Source: an uncultured Corynebacterium sp.
GTDB taxonomy: Bacteria > Actinomycetota > Actinomycetes > Mycobacteriales > Mycobacteriaceae
Direction: 5' to 3'
Assembly: GCF_946222985.1 (NCBI RefSeq)
Contig: NZ_CAMIFY010000003.1
Span: 30,743 to 94,742 of the forward strand
DNA length: 64,000 bases
This document shows, in pieces, positions 1-10,299 of this stretch. Position numbers and translations under genes: made by a program. The notes under the pieces are model-generated. The model was not told the origin of the DNA and did no database searches. It worked only from the letters and a program-made list of their open reading frames with translations. Position 1 is the first letter of the stretch; every line of letters starts with the position of its first letter.

Positions 1-1
1 C

Positions 2-484
2 CACATCCGAACGGGCCGGGCCAATCCGGCGATGTTCAACGGCGTCATGGCGGAGTACTACGGTTCCCCGACCCCGATCACCCAGATGTCGACGATCTCG
101 GTGCCGGAGCCGCGGATGCTGATCATCAAGCCCTACGAGCCGTCGGTCATGCAGGACATCGAGAACGCGATCCGCAACTCCGATCTCGGCGTCAACCCGA
201 CCAACGACGGCCACGTGCTGCGCGTCACCGTGCCGCAGCTGACCGAGGAGCGTCGCCGCGAGATGGTGAAGCTGGCCAAGTCCAAGGGCGAGGACGCCAA
301 GATCGCGATCCGCAACATCCGCCGCAAGGGCATGGAGTCGCTGAAGAAGATCCAGAAGGACGGCGACGCCGGCGAGGACGAGGTCCAGGCCGCGGAGAAG
401 GAGCTCGACGGCGTGACCAAGAACTACGTCGAGCAGGTCGACGGCCTGGTCGAGCGCAAGGAAAAGGAGCTGATGGAGGTCTAG
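2..484 (+). CDS. frr: Ribosome recycling factor, 5' end outside window
   Basis: Ribosome recycling factor works with EF-G to split the post-termination ribosome into subunits in the cytoplasm. The visible 160 codons open in frame with HIRTGRANPAMF, the conserved RTGRA segment near the family N-terminus, and run to the TAG at 482. The family is about 185 residues, so roughly 25 N-terminal residues lie upstream of the window. The C-terminal half is the charged helical arm expected of the three-helix bundle (EERRREMVKLAKSKGEDAK). cdsA follows on the same strand after a 45 nt gap, the usual actinobacterial order (pyrH-frr-cdsA). An internal ATG at 32 is not the real start because conserved sequence precedes it. 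Confidence 0.96.
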   Translation, partial: HIRTGRANPAMFNGVMAEYYGSPTPITQMSTISVPEPRMLIIKPYEPSVMQDIENAIRNSDLGVNPTNDGHVLRVTVPQLTEERRREMVKLAKSKGEDAKIAIRNIRRKGMESLKKIQKDGDAGEDEVQAAEKELDGVTKNYVEQVDGLVERKEKELMEV

Positions 485-529
485 TCTCTCCATCTCCCGA
501 ACCGATGTCGTCGATGAGCCGGAGCTGAC

Positions 530-1420
530 GTGCCCTCCCCGAATTCCGAGCGCCTCATGGAGGAGCTCCGCATTCCCAAGCCCCGCAATTCCGCGGGGCG
601 CAACGTGCCCGTGGCGATCGCCATGGGCGCGTTTTTGGGCGCTCTGGTCATCGCTTCGCTGTTCCTCGGAGCGGTGGCCTGGTACGTGCTCGTCGCCACG
701 GCGGCCGCCCTGGGCACCTGGGAAGTCGTCCAGCGGCTGCGGGAATCCGATTGGATGCTGCCGCGGCCGGTGATGATCCTCGGCGGGCAGTCGATGATCT
801 GGCTGTCGTGGCCGTTCGGCGTCTCCGGCATCGCGGTGGGTCTGCTGGCCACGATGATGCTGCTCATGGTCAGCCGGCTGTTCCTCTACGGCGCGAACGA
901 GGCGCCGAGGAACTGGTTGCGCGACGTCGGCGTCGGCACCTTCGTGCTCATTTGGATCCCGCTGTGCCTGGCCTTCGGCGCCACGCTGGCACGGATGTCG
1001 ACGCCGGGCGACGTCAATCCGGTGTGGGTCATCGTGACGTTCATGTTGTGCGTGGTGGCAAGCGACGTCGGCGGGTACATCGTCGGCGTGTTCTTCGGCA
1101 AGCACGCGATGGCGCCGGCGGTGAGCCCTAAGAAGTCCTGGGAGGGTTTCGGCGGTTCGGTGGCGTTCGGCGCCGCCGTCGGCGTCGCCGCGTCGGTGCT
1201 GCTGCTCGACGCGCCCTGGTGGTTCGGTCTGGCGCTGGGCATGCTGCTCGTCGTCGCCGCCACGCTCGGCGATCTGGTCGAGTCCCAGTTCAAGCGGGAC
1301 CTCGGCGTCAAGGACATGTCGTCCATGATCCCGGGCCACGGTGGCCTGATGGACCGCCTGGACGGCATGCTCCCGGCGGCGGCCATGACGTGGATGCTGC
1401 TGACGATCTTCGGGTTCTGA
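530..1420 (+). CDS. cdsA: Phosphatidate cytidylyltransferase (CDP-diglyceride synthase)
   Basis: CdsA makes CDP-diacylglycerol from CTP and phosphatidate at the inner membrane, the precursor for phosphatidylglycerol, cardiolipin and phosphatidylinositol. The 296-residue product has a polar N-terminus and then about eight hydrophobic segments. The family signature is in the C-terminal half: SPKKSWEGFGGS near residue 198 and DLVESQFKRDLGVKD followed by GHGGLMDRLDG near residues 248-278. The GTG at 530 is chosen because it gives a family-length protein; the spacing to a purine-rich SD is not convincing. A strong hairpin terminator follows. pgsA, a user of the product, lies at the far end of the window. 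Confidence 0.96.
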   Translation: MPSPNSERLMEELRIPKPRNSAGRNVPVAIAMGAFLGALVIASLFLGAVAWYVLVATAAALGTWEVVQRLRESDWMLPRPVMILGGQSMIWLSWPFGVSGIAVGLLATMMLLMVSRLFLYGANEAPRNWLRDVGVGTFVLIWIPLCLAFGATLARMSTPGDVNPVWVIVTFMLCVVASDVGGYIVGVFFGKHAMAPAVSPKKSWEGFGGSVAFGAAVGVAASVLLLDAPWWFGLALGMLLVVAATLGDLVESQFKRDLGVKDMSSMIPGHGGLMDRLDGMLPAAAMTWMLLTIFGF

Positions 1421-1433
1421 CCGCACATGCGGC

Positions 1434-1480
1434 AAGGGGCTTTGCGACGGCGCACGTGCACCGTCGCAAAGCCCCTTTTC
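1434..1480. terminator. Bidirectional intrinsic terminator between cdsA and lapA-like gene
   Basis: A perfect 17-bp inverted repeat (AAGGGGCTTTGCGACGG at 1434-1450 and its complement at 1461-1477) flanks a 10-nt loop and is followed by a T run. It sits between two convergent genes, 14 nt after cdsA and 14 nt before the end of the minus-strand gene, so it can serve both. Each arm contains the 11-mer CGTCGCAAAGC that recurs elsewhere in the window. Confidence 0.85.
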
Positions 1481-1490
1481 GGCGGGAAGG

Positions 1491-1928
1491 TCAGCGCTGC
1501 TTCCTGAGCTGGCGCTTCATCTCGAACATCTTCCACACGCCGGCGCAGGCCATGATCAGGCCACCGGTGATCGCCGCGAGCAGCAGGCCGATTCCCAGCG
1601 GGAAGTTCCAGGTCCACGCGAACAGGTTGAGCTCCACGGCCTGCTGGTTCTGCATGATGAACACCAGCAGCACGATCAGCAGCAACGCGCCGACGATCAG
1701 CGCCAGCCACGTGCTCGACGCCGCACCGCCGCGGGGAGCGGGCTCCCCGGAGGCGTCGCGGTCCCGCTTCTTCTTGCGCTTGCGGGACTTCTTCTCCGTC
1801 CGATCCTCGACCGGAGCGGGCTCGGGCGCCGGCGCCGCGGGGCGGGGGTCGACGCGGGTTTCGTCGGGAAGGGGAGCGGCACCGTCGCGGGGACGGCCGG
1901 CGGGGTCGGGGTAATGCGGTTCAGTCAT
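1491..1928 (-). CDS. LapA-domain (DUF1049-like) two-helix membrane protein
   Basis: A 145-residue protein of unknown role. Residues 1-65 are hydrophilic, rich in Pro, Arg and Lys with a basic stretch (KKSRKRKKKRDR). Two transmembrane helices follow, separated by a short loop reading QNQQAVELNLFAWTWNFPLG, which is the LapA/DUF1049 signature. It ends in a short basic tail (MKRQLRKQR). The start MTEPHYPD at 1928 has an AAGG element upstream; a longer in-frame start at 1964 adds only non-conserved residues. It is divergent from rlmN with 65 nt between the starts. The family is linked to envelope or lipopolysaccharide assembly in other phyla, but I infer no function here. Confidence 0.8.
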   Translation of the reverse strand: MTEPHYPDPAGRPRDGAAPLPDETRVDPRPAAPAPEPAPVEDRTEKKSRKRKKKRDRDASGEPAPRGGAASSTWLALIVGALLLIVLLVFIMQNQQAVELNLFAWTWNFPLGIGLLLAAITGGLIMACAGVWKMFEMKRQLRKQR

Positions 1929-1993
1929 GGGACCATTCAACCTTGCCGCACGGTTCGCCGCCAACCGGTGGCACGTGCGATGATGGGCCCATC

Positions 1994-3091
1994 ATGACCA
2001 AGGAACTTCCCCTCGTGTTCAAGGCCCCCCGGCGGGGCATGCCCGACACCCACCTGGCCGACCTCGACGGTGATGCCCTGAAGAAGGCCGTCACCGACCT
2101 CGGCCTGCCCGCATTCCGCGCCAATCAGATCGCGCGCCATTACTACGGGCGGCTCGAAGCCGACCCGGAGACCATGACCGATCTGCCCGCCGCCGCCCGC
2201 GGCAAGGTGCGCGACGCGCTGTTCCCGCCGTTGCTGGATCCGGTGCGCCACATCTCCTGCGACGACGGCGAGACCCGCAAGACGCTGTGGAAGGCCGGCG
2301 ACGGCACGCTGCTCGAATCGGTGCTGATGAAGTACCCGGACCGCGCTACGTTGTGCATCTCCTCCCAGGCCGGCTGCGGCATGGCCTGCCCGTTCTGCGC
2401 CACCGGCCAGGGCGGCCTGCAGCGGAACCTGTCGACGGCGGAGATCATCGACCAGGTCCGCGAAGCCGCCGCGACGATGCGTGACGAAGGCGGCCGCCTG
2501 TCCAACATCGTGTTCATGGGCATGGGCGAGCCGCTGGCGAACTACAAGCGGGTCATCGCCGCGGTGCGCCGGATCACCGACCCCGTGCCCGGCGGGTTCG
2601 GCATCTCGCAGCGCAACGTCACCGTCTCCACGGTCGGCCTGGCCCCGGCGATCCGCAAGCTCGCCGACGAGGACATGTCGGTGACGCTGGCGGTGAGCCT
2701 GCACACGCCGGACGACGAGCTGCGCGACACCCTGGTGCCGATCAACAACCGGTTCTCCGTCGCCGAGGTGCTCGACGCCGCCCGGTACTACGCCGACAAG
2801 TCGGGACGCCGCGTGTCCATCGAGTACGCGCTCATCCGCGACATCAACGACCACGGCTGGCGCGCCGATCTGCTGGGCAAGAAGCTCCACAAGGCGCTCG
2901 GCTCGCGCGTGCACGTCAACCTGATCCCGCTCAACCCGACCCCGGGCTCCAAGTGGGACGCGTCGCCGAAGGAGCAGCAGGACGAGTTCGTCCGTCGCGT
3001 CCGGGCGCAGGGCGTGCCCTGCACGGTCCGCGACACCCGCGGCAACGAGATCGCCGCGGCCTGCGGCCAGCTCGCCGCCGAGGGGGAGTAG
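1994..3091 (+). CDS. rlmN: Dual-specificity 23S rRNA/tRNA adenine-C2 methyltransferase (radical SAM)
   Basis: RlmN methylates C2 of A2503 in 23S rRNA and A37 in some tRNAs by a radical SAM mechanism with a methyl-cysteine intermediate. The 365-residue product carries the cluster motif CGMACPFC with Cys128, Cys132 and Cys135, preceded by TLCISSQ with Cys121. The methyl-carrying cysteine near the C-terminus is Cys357 in AAACGQL. All four key cysteines are therefore present. The ATG at 1994 (MTKELPLV) gives the usual family length; a further upstream ATG at 1943 would add non-conserved residues. A hairpin terminator follows at 3124. Confidence 0.96.
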   Translation: MTKELPLVFKAPRRGMPDTHLADLDGDALKKAVTDLGLPAFRANQIARHYYGRLEADPETMTDLPAAARGKVRDALFPPLLDPVRHISCDDGETRKTLWKAGDGTLLESVLMKYPDRATLCISSQAGCGMACPFCATGQGGLQRNLSTAEIIDQVREAAATMRDEGGRLSNIVFMGMGEPLANYKRVIAAVRRITDPVPGGFGISQRNVTVSTVGLAPAIRKLADEDMSVTLAVSLHTPDDELRDTLVPINNRFSVAEVLDAARYYADKSGRRVSIEYALIRDINDHGWRADLLGKKLHKALGSRVHVNLIPLNPTPGSKWDASPKEQQDEFVRRVRAQGVPCTVRDTRGNEIAAACGQLAAEGE

Positions 3092-3123
3092 GTCCCGCGC
3101 ACCTGCTCCTCGCGCACGAAAAT

Positions 3124-3157
3124 GGCCCGCACCCCGGAATCGGGGTGCGGGCCTTTT
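3124..3157. terminator. Intrinsic terminator after rlmN
   Basis: A perfect 13-bp stem (GGCCCGCACCCCG paired with 3141-3153), a four-base GAAT loop and four T residues. It lies 33 nt after the rlmN stop and 20 nt from the end of the convergent DUF2631 gene. Confidence 0.88.
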
Positions 3158-3177
3158 CGGGTTCGTGAACCCGGGGA

Positions 3178-3639
3178 TCAGGCCCGCAGCGTGCGGTCCT
3201 TGTCCTCGTCCGGGCCGGGGATGCCGCCGGTGACCGGGGTCTGGCCCTTGCCGCCCGGCTCGCGGTTCCAGGCGCGCATCTGGCGCTCGTTGAGCTCGGC
3301 GTAGGCGCCGTTGCCGTTGACCTGATCGTCGGCCCAGTTCGGCTCGACGTGACCCAGCCGCTTGTTGCGGGCGGTGACGGTGCGGACCTGCTTGCCCCGG
3401 GGGGAGAACGCGCGCCACAGGAGGGCGATGGCGAAGATGACCGCGAGGCCGATCAGCCAGATGTTCTCGACCTTGCCGGGGTGGTTGCCGAAGAGCATCG
3501 CCAGCAGGAAGATCACGCCGATCCAACCGGCCTTCTGCAGCGTCGCCTCGCTCAGACCGCTCCAACCCCACTTGGCGTTGGGCACGTCGAGGGTGCTGAC
3601 GCCGTTGTGGACTTCTTCCTTCTGATGTCCGTTCGACAC
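3178..3639 (-). CDS. DUF2631 family two-helix membrane protein
   Basis: A 153-residue protein. An N-terminal soluble segment is followed by two hydrophobic helices (about residues 37-51 and 60-76), then a hydrophilic tail with the conserved RNKRLGHVEPNWADDQVNGN stretch. This matches the DUF2631 proteins that sit beside dxr in mycobacteria and corynebacteria (Rv2876-type, from memory). A strong SD (AGGAGG) precedes the ATG at 3639. It diverges from dxr, sharing the 3640-3773 intergenic region. The function is unknown and the neighbourhood gives only a weak hint of envelope work. Confidence 0.85.
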   Translation of the reverse strand: MSNGHQKEEVHNGVSTLDVPNAKWGWSGLSEATLQKAGWIGVIFLLAMLFGNHPGKVENIWLIGLAVIFAIALLWRAFSPRGKQVRTVTARNKRLGHVEPNWADDQVNGNGAYAELNERQMRAWNREPGGKGQTPVTGGIPGPDEDKDRTLRA

Positions 3640-3773
3640 GGTAATCCTCCTGTTTGCGCCATGGCTTTCGCGCCGGTCATAGCCGCCGACGGGGCGTTTC
3701 CGACGCGTTCCCGTTTACGTGCATTTTGGCACACTCTCAGCCAATGTTGAGTATCGGGTGTAACAATACCCCA

Positions 3774-4931
3774 GTGAAGACCAGGATTCTCGTTCTCGGA
3801 AGCACCGGTTCCATCGGCACGCAGGCGCTCGAGGTGATCGCCGCCAACCCGGATCGGTTCACCGTGGTGGGGCTGGCCGCCGGCGGCGGGAACCCGGATC
3901 TGCTCGCCGAGCAGGCCCGCGCCCACGGCGTGTCGTTCGATCGGGTGGCGTGCGCCGACGCCGGCGCCGCGGCGTCCATCGATGCGGCGGTGCGCAGCGG
4001 CGCCGACTCGGCCGAACGTCTGGTGCGCGACGTCGAGGCCGACGTCGTCCTCAACGCGCTGGTCGGTTCGATGGGATTGGGCGCCACGCTCGCGGCCCTG
4101 GAATCCGGCGCCCGGTTGGCGCTGGCGAACAAGGAGTCCCTCGTCGCCGGCGGTTCGCTGGTCCTGCGCGCCGCGGAGGCGGCGGGGGAGGGACGGCTCG
4201 TCCCCGTCGATTCGGAGCATTCCGCGATGGCGCAGTGCCTGCGGTCGGGCACCGCGGAGGAAGTCGACCGCCTCGTGCTCACCGCGTCCGGTGGCCCGTT
4301 CCGCGGCTGGACCCGCGAGCGGCTCATGACCGCCACGCCGGAGCAGGCCGGAGCCCACCCGACGTGGTCGATGGGGCCGATGAACACGCTCAATTCGGCG
4401 TCGATGGTCAACAAGGGCCTCGAGCTGATCGAGGCCTCCCTGCTTTTCGACGTGCCGGCCGATCGCATCGACGTCACCGTGCACCCGCAGTCGATCGTCC
4501 ACTCGATGGTCACGTTCACCGACGGCGGAACCATCGCCCAGGCGTCGCCGCCGTCGATGAAGCTGCCCATCGCCCTGGCGATGGGATGGCCGGAGCGCGT
4601 CGCGGGCGCCCAGCACGCGCTGGACTTCCGCGACGCCATGGACTGGCGCTTCGAACCGCTCGACGACGACGTGTTCCCGGCCGTGCGACTGGCCCGTGAG
4701 GCCGTCACTGCAGGCGGCTGCACCCCGGCGGTGTACAACGCCGCCAACGAGGAGGCCGCGGCGGCGTTCCTCGCCGGGCGCATCGCCTTCCCGCACATCG
4801 TCGACGTCGTCGGCGAGACGATGGCCGCCGTCGACGCCACCGCCGAACCCCGCGACATCGCCGACGTCCTCGAGGTCGAGGGCCGGGCGCGCTCGGCGTC
4901 CAACGAGTTGGCGGATAGGCTGGCCCGGTGA
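3774..4931 (+). CDS. dxr: 1-deoxy-D-xylulose-5-phosphate reductoisomerase
   Basis: Dxr converts DXP to 2-C-methyl-D-erythritol 4-phosphate with NADPH, the first committed step of the MEP isoprenoid pathway and the fosmidomycin target. The product opens with VKTRILVLGSTGSIG, the NADPH-binding loop (residues 9-15). The metal/substrate motif DSEHSAM (about residue 146) and VHPQS (about residue 241) are present. The length, 385 residues, is typical. GTG at 3774 is preferred; ATG at 3744 would add ten residues. The stop overlaps the GTG of the following protease gene, so the two are translationally coupled, and ispG of the same pathway comes next. Confidence 0.96.
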   Translation: MKTRILVLGSTGSIGTQALEVIAANPDRFTVVGLAAGGGNPDLLAEQARAHGVSFDRVACADAGAAASIDAAVRSGADSAERLVRDVEADVVLNALVGSMGLGATLAALESGARLALANKESLVAGGSLVLRAAEAAGEGRLVPVDSEHSAMAQCLRSGTAEEVDRLVLTASGGPFRGWTRERLMTATPEQAGAHPTWSMGPMNTLNSASMVNKGLELIEASLLFDVPADRIDVTVHPQSIVHSMVTFTDGGTIAQASPPSMKLPIALAMGWPERVAGAQHALDFRDAMDWRFEPLDDDVFPAVRLAREAVTAGGCTPAVYNAANEEAAAAFLAGRIAFPHIVDVVGETMAAVDATAEPRDIADVLEVEGRARSASNELADRLAR

Positions 4932-6160
4932 GTTTCCTCTTCGGCGTCATCCTCTTCGCCCTCGGCATCGCGGTGACCATCGCCCTCCACGAGTGGGGGC
5001 ACATGCAGGTCGCCCGCGCCTGCGGCATGCGGGTGCGGCGCTACTTCATCGGCTTCGGCCCGACGGTGTGGTCCGGCAAGCGCCGCCACGCCGGCGGTGG
5101 CGGCCACGTCACCGAGTACGGCTTCAAGCTCGTGCCCCTGGGCGGTTTCTGCGACATCGCGGGCATGACGGCCCAGGATCCGGTGGCGCCCGAGGAGGAG
5201 GAGCACGCCATGTGGCGCCGCCCGTGGTGGCAGCGCATCGCCGTGCTCTCCGGCGGCGTGGCCATGAACCTCCTCGTCGGCGTGTTCCTCATCTACGTCA
5301 TCGCCGTGACGTGGGGCCTGCCGAACATGAACGCGGACTTCTCGCCGCGCGTGCAGCAGGCGCAGTGCGTGCCCGCCACCCAGAACCCCGACGGCACCCT
5401 GTCGGACTGCTCCGGCACTGGTCCGGCCGGGGAAGCGGGGCTTCGCGCCGGCGACGTCATCACCTCGGTCAACGGAGAGGCCGTGGAGACGTATCCGGAG
5501 GTCATCGAGGCAGTCGGAGCGTCGCAAAGCGGTCCCATCGAATTCGGCCTGGAACGCGACGGCCGCGCCGAGACCATCGCGGTCGAACCCGAGATGGTCG
5601 AACGCCGCACCAACTCGGGCGCCGTGACCGAGGTGCCCGCCGTGGGCCTGCGATTCGAGCCGCCGCGCGACACCACCATCGAGTACACGCCGCTGACGGC
5701 CGTGCCCGGTGCGCTGGCGTTCACCGGCGACATGTTCGGCGCGGTGTGGGACGGGCTGCTGTCGATCCCGGGCAAGATCCCGGGCGTCATCGCATCGATC
5801 TTCGGCGCCGAACGCGACGTCGAGAGCCCGATGAGCGTCGTCGGCGCCAGCCGCGTCGGCGGCGAAATGGTCGAAAACGACATGTGGAACGGGTTCATGA
5901 TGATGCTCGCGAACCTGAACTTCTTCCTGGCCCTGTTCAACCTGCTGCCGCTGCCGCCGCTCGACGGCGGGCACATCGCGGTGGTCGTCTACGAAAAGCT
6001 GCGCGACCTGATCCGCCGGGCGTTCGGCAAATCCGCCGCGGGCCCGGCCGACTACACGAAGCTGATGCCGGTCACCATGGCCTTCACCGCGGTGCTGCTG
6101 ATGTTCGGCGTGATCGTCATCGCAGCCGACGTGGTCAACCCGATCCGGCTTTTCGGCTAA
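4928..6160 (+). CDS. rip1: Site-2 intramembrane zinc metalloprotease (RseP/Rip1)
   Basis: This is a membrane protease of the RseP/Rip1 class, which in mycobacteria cleaves anti-sigma factors to release envelope-stress sigma factors. The first helix carries the zinc site HEWGH (residues 21-25). The third zinc ligand lies in PLPPLDGGH (Asp346) in a C-terminal helix. Between them, about residues 125-215, is a PDZ-like domain with an AGLRAGDVI motif. A 410-residue length fits the family. GTG at 4928 overlaps the dxr stop by 4 nt. The dxr-rip1-ispG arrangement is conserved in mycobacteria (Rv2870c-Rv2868c). Its substrate here is not visible. Confidence 0.94.
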   Translation: MSFLFGVILFALGIAVTIALHEWGHMQVARACGMRVRRYFIGFGPTVWSGKRRHAGGGGHVTEYGFKLVPLGGFCDIAGMTAQDPVAPEEEEHAMWRRPWWQRIAVLSGGVAMNLLVGVFLIYVIAVTWGLPNMNADFSPRVQQAQCVPATQNPDGTLSDCSGTGPAGEAGLRAGDVITSVNGEAVETYPEVIEAVGASQSGPIEFGLERDGRAETIAVEPEMVERRTNSGAVTEVPAVGLRFEPPRDTTIEYTPLTAVPGALAFTGDMFGAVWDGLLSIPGKIPGVIASIFGAERDVESPMSVVGASRVGGEMVENDMWNGFMMMLANLNFFLALFNLLPLPPLDGGHIAVVVYEKLRDLIRRAFGKSAAGPADYTKLMPVTMAFTAVLLMFGVIVIAADVVNPIRLFG

Positions 6161-6248
6161 CGTCGGTCCCGGACCGCGCTGCGCCGCCCAACCCCGGCGG
6201 AGCGCGCGTCGAATCAACACCTGCATAAGGAATGAGGAAGCTTCACCC

Positions 6249-7409
<1,161 letters not shown>

Positions 7410-7501
7410 GTCAGCCACACCGGCTTGACCCGGGCGCTTCGGCGCGGTGCGCGCGGCGTGCCGCCCCGGAGCGCCCGTTTCGCGGTGCTAGCCTGCCCCG
7501 C

Positions 7502-9349
7502 ATGAAGGCCACCCCCTCCCGCAGGCGTCTCACCGCGTTGTTCACGGCGGCCGCGATGGCCGCGACGACCGTGGCGTGCACGCCGCGGCCGGACACCGGC
7601 GAAGACGTCCTGGAGGAGTTCTTCGGGGCCCTGGAGACGGGCGACGTGGAGGCCGCCGCGCAGCTGACCGATCACGTCGACACCGCCCGCCGCGACCTCG
7701 GCGCCGCGTGGGACGGGCTCGACGCGGAAGCGGTCGAAGCGGAGATCGGCGACGTGCGGGGCGACGGGGGACGGACCACCGCGGACGTCAACCTCGACTG
7801 GGATCTCGTCGGCGACCGCGAGTGGGAGTACGACACGACGTTCCACCTGACCAAGTCCGACAGTCGCTGGGCGGTCCGGTGGACGCCGTCGTCGCTGCAT
7901 CCGCGCCTGGGCAGCAACCAGCACCCGGAGTTGCGCAGGGTTCCCGCGCCGCGGGCGTCGGTGGTGGGGTCGGACGGAGCGTCGCTGCTCGAGCCCGGCA
8001 CCGTCCACCGCGTCGTGGTGGATCGGTCGGCCGTCTCCGACGTTCAGGCGGCGGTCAACCGGGTGGCCACCGTCGTCAACAACGGCATGCCCGACGACGG
8101 CGACGGAGCGGTGTCCGTCGACGCCCGCGAGATCGGTTCCCGGGCCGCCGGCGGGTCCGGGCCGTTCTCCGTGGTCGTGCTCCCCGCCGATGCGCCGCCG
8201 CAGGTGCGCGAGGACCTCGAGCAGATCGACGGCGTGAGCGTCAACGACGAAGCCGCGATGGTGCGCCCGGACCCCGGTTTCGCCCCGGACCTGATGAGCC
8301 GCGTCGAACGCGTCGTCGCCGACGACGTCTCCGGCGGCGACGGCTGGAGCATCGTCGCGGCCAACGCGGACGGGGGCATGCTCGCGTCGCTGCATTCGGT
8401 GGAACCGGAGATCCGCCCGGCCATCCGCGCCTCGGTGAGCAAGAAGGTCCAGGACGCCGCCCAGCGCGCCGTCGATCTGCGGTCCGAGGCCGAGGTGATG
8501 CTGGTGGCCGTCCGCCCGTCGTCGGGCGAGGTGCTCGCCGTGGCGCAGACGTCCAAGGCCGACGAGCGCGGCGACCTCGCGTTGATGGGCCAGTTCCCGC
8601 CCGGCTCGACGTTCAAGATCGTCACCGCGGCGGCGGGCATGGACAACCTCGGCCTGGATCCGTCGTCGACGGTGCCCTGCCCGGGCACCATGACCATCGG
8701 GCCGCGCGTGGTCACCAACTACAACGGCTCGGGCGTCGGCGACACCTCGTTGACCGACGCCTTCGCCCGTTCGTGCAACACCACCTTCGCCGACATCTCG
8801 TACCGGATGGAACCGGGGCAGCTGCAGGACGAGGCCGAGGAATTCGGCATCGGCGTCGACTACCGGATCGCGGGCCTGGACACGATCACCGGTTCGGTCT
8901 CCGACGGCGAAGACGTCGCCGAGCGCATCGACGCCGGCTACGGCCAGGGCTTCGACCTGACCAGCCCCTTCGGCATGGCGATGGTCTCCGCGACGGTGGC
9001 GGCCGGCCGCACGCCGACGCCGTCGCTGGTCCCGCACGCGGGCACCTGGCAGTCCGCGACGCCCGATCCGCTCGAACCGGACACGCTCGACCGCCTGCGC
9101 GGCCTCATGCGCGCGGTGGTCACCTCCGGCACGGCCACGGCGATCGCCGACCGCGGCGAGGTGTTCGGCAAGACCGGCGAGGCCGAGGTCGCGGGCGGGT
9201 CCCATTCGTGGTTCACGGGGTGGCGCGACGACATCGCCTTCGCCACGCTCATCGTCCACGGCGGCGGTTCGGAGCATGCGGTGGCCGTGACCGACGCGTT
9301 TCTGGCCAACCTCGACGAGGGACCGGAGGGCCCCGGGACCGAGGGGTGA
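7502..9349 (+). CDS. Penicillin-binding lipoprotein (class B, MecA-type N-terminus)
   Basis: This is a DD-transpeptidase for peptidoglycan cross-linking, probably anchored outside the membrane. The N-terminus is a lipoprotein signal with lipobox TVAC near residue 26. An NTF2-like MecA_N region (about residues 32-140) precedes a dimerisation domain and the transpeptidase. The three active-site motifs are Ser369-Thr-Phe-Lys372, Ser424-Cys-Asn426 and Lys557-Thr-Gly559, all intact. At 615 residues it matches Rv2864c-type proteins, which occupy the same position between gcpE and mapB. A -10 box TAGCCT (7489-7494) lies 7 nt before the ATG, suggesting a leaderless mRNA. Confidence 0.92.
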   Translation: MKATPSRRRLTALFTAAAMAATTVACTPRPDTGEDVLEEFFGALETGDVEAAAQLTDHVDTARRDLGAAWDGLDAEAVEAEIGDVRGDGGRTTADVNLDWDLVGDREWEYDTTFHLTKSDSRWAVRWTPSSLHPRLGSNQHPELRRVPAPRASVVGSDGASLLEPGTVHRVVVDRSAVSDVQAAVNRVATVVNNGMPDDGDGAVSVDAREIGSRAAGGSGPFSVVVLPADAPPQVREDLEQIDGVSVNDEAAMVRPDPGFAPDLMSRVERVVADDVSGGDGWSIVAANADGGMLASLHSVEPEIRPAIRASVSKKVQDAAQRAVDLRSEAEVMLVAVRPSSGEVLAVAQTSKADERGDLALMGQFPPGSTFKIVTAAAGMDNLGLDPSSTVPCPGTMTIGPRVVTNYNGSGVGDTSLTDAFARSCNTTFADISYRMEPGQLQDEAEEFGIGVDYRIAGLDTITGSVSDGEDVAERIDAGYGQGFDLTSPFGMAMVSATVAAGRTPTPSLVPHAGTWQSATPDPLEPDTLDRLRGLMRAVVTSGTATAIADRGEVFGKTGEAEVAGGSHSWFTGWRDDIAFATLIVHGGGSEHAVAVTDAFLANLDEGPEGPGTEG

Positions 9350-9386
9350 GCCGGGCGCGATCCGGTCCGCGAGTATCGTGTCCGTC

Positions 9387-10298
9387 ATGACCGATCGCGC
9401 ACCATTGACCCCGCAGGAGCACACCCCCATCCGCACCGTCCCCGCTCACGTCGAGCGACCGGAGTACGCCTGGAAGGACGAGGTCGCCGAGGGGGTCGGG
9501 GAACCCCTGGTGCAGAGTCCCGAGGACATCGAGGCCATGCGCGAGGTCTCGCGCATCGCGGCCAACGCCCTGGTCGAGGCCGGCAAGGCCTGCGTGCCCG
9601 GCGCCACGACCGACGACGTCGACCGCGCCGTCCACGAGTACCTCATGGACCACGACACGTACCCGTCGCCGCTGGGCTACCGCGGTTTCACGAAGAGCAG
9701 CTGCGTGTCGCTCAACGAGATCGTCTGCCACGGCATCCCGGGCACGCAGGTCATCGAGGACGGCGACATCGTCAACGTCGACGTGACCGGATACAAGAAC
9801 GGCGTCCACGGCGACACCAACGCGACGTTCCTCGCCGGCGACGTCTCCGAGGAGCACCGCCTGCTCGTCGAGCGCACGCACCAGGCGACGATGCGCGGCA
9901 TCAAGGCCATCCGGCCGGGCCGCGAGATCAACGTCATCGGCCGCGTCATCGAGTCCTACGCGAAGCGTTTCGGCTACGAGACGGTCCGCGATTTCACCGG
10001 CCACGGCGTCGGCACGACCTTCCACAACGGCCTCGTCGTCCTGCATTACGACGAGCCGTCGCAGACCACGGTCCTCGAGCCGGGCATGACGTTGACCGTC
10101 GAGCCGATGATCAACCTCGGCTCCCTGGATTACGAGATCTGGGACGACGGCTGGACCGTGCAGAACACCGACCGCAAGTGGACCGCGCAGTTCGAGCACA
10201 CCATCCTGGTCACGGACACCGGATACGAGATCCTCACGCTTCCCGACGGCGGCGTCGTGGAAGGCCAGTACTTCACCGGCTGGACCCCGGGCGCCTGA
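9387..10298 (+). CDS. map: Methionine aminopeptidase type I
   Basis: This cytoplasmic metalloprotease removes the initiator methionine from new proteins. All five metal ligands are present: Asp132, Asp143, His206 (GHGVG), Glu239 (VEPM) and Glu270 (FEHT). An N-terminal extension of about 40 residues before the catalytic fold matches the actinobacterial MapB form. The ATG at 9387 is favoured over the in-frame GTG at 9378 because a TATCGT -10 box (9374-9379) would start transcription at that ATG. cobQ begins 1 nt after its stop, so the two may be co-transcribed. Confidence 0.95.
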   Translation: MTDRAPLTPQEHTPIRTVPAHVERPEYAWKDEVAEGVGEPLVQSPEDIEAMREVSRIAANALVEAGKACVPGATTDDVDRAVHEYLMDHDTYPSPLGYRGFTKSSCVSLNEIVCHGIPGTQVIEDGDIVNVDVTGYKNGVHGDTNATFLAGDVSEEHRLLVERTHQATMRGIKAIRPGREINVIGRVIESYAKRFGYETVRDFTGHGVGTTFHNGLVVLHYDEPSQTTVLEPGMTLTVEPMINLGSLDYEIWDDGWTVQNTDRKWTAQFEHTILVTDTGYEILTLPDGGVVEGQYFTGWTPGA

Positions 10299-10299
10299 C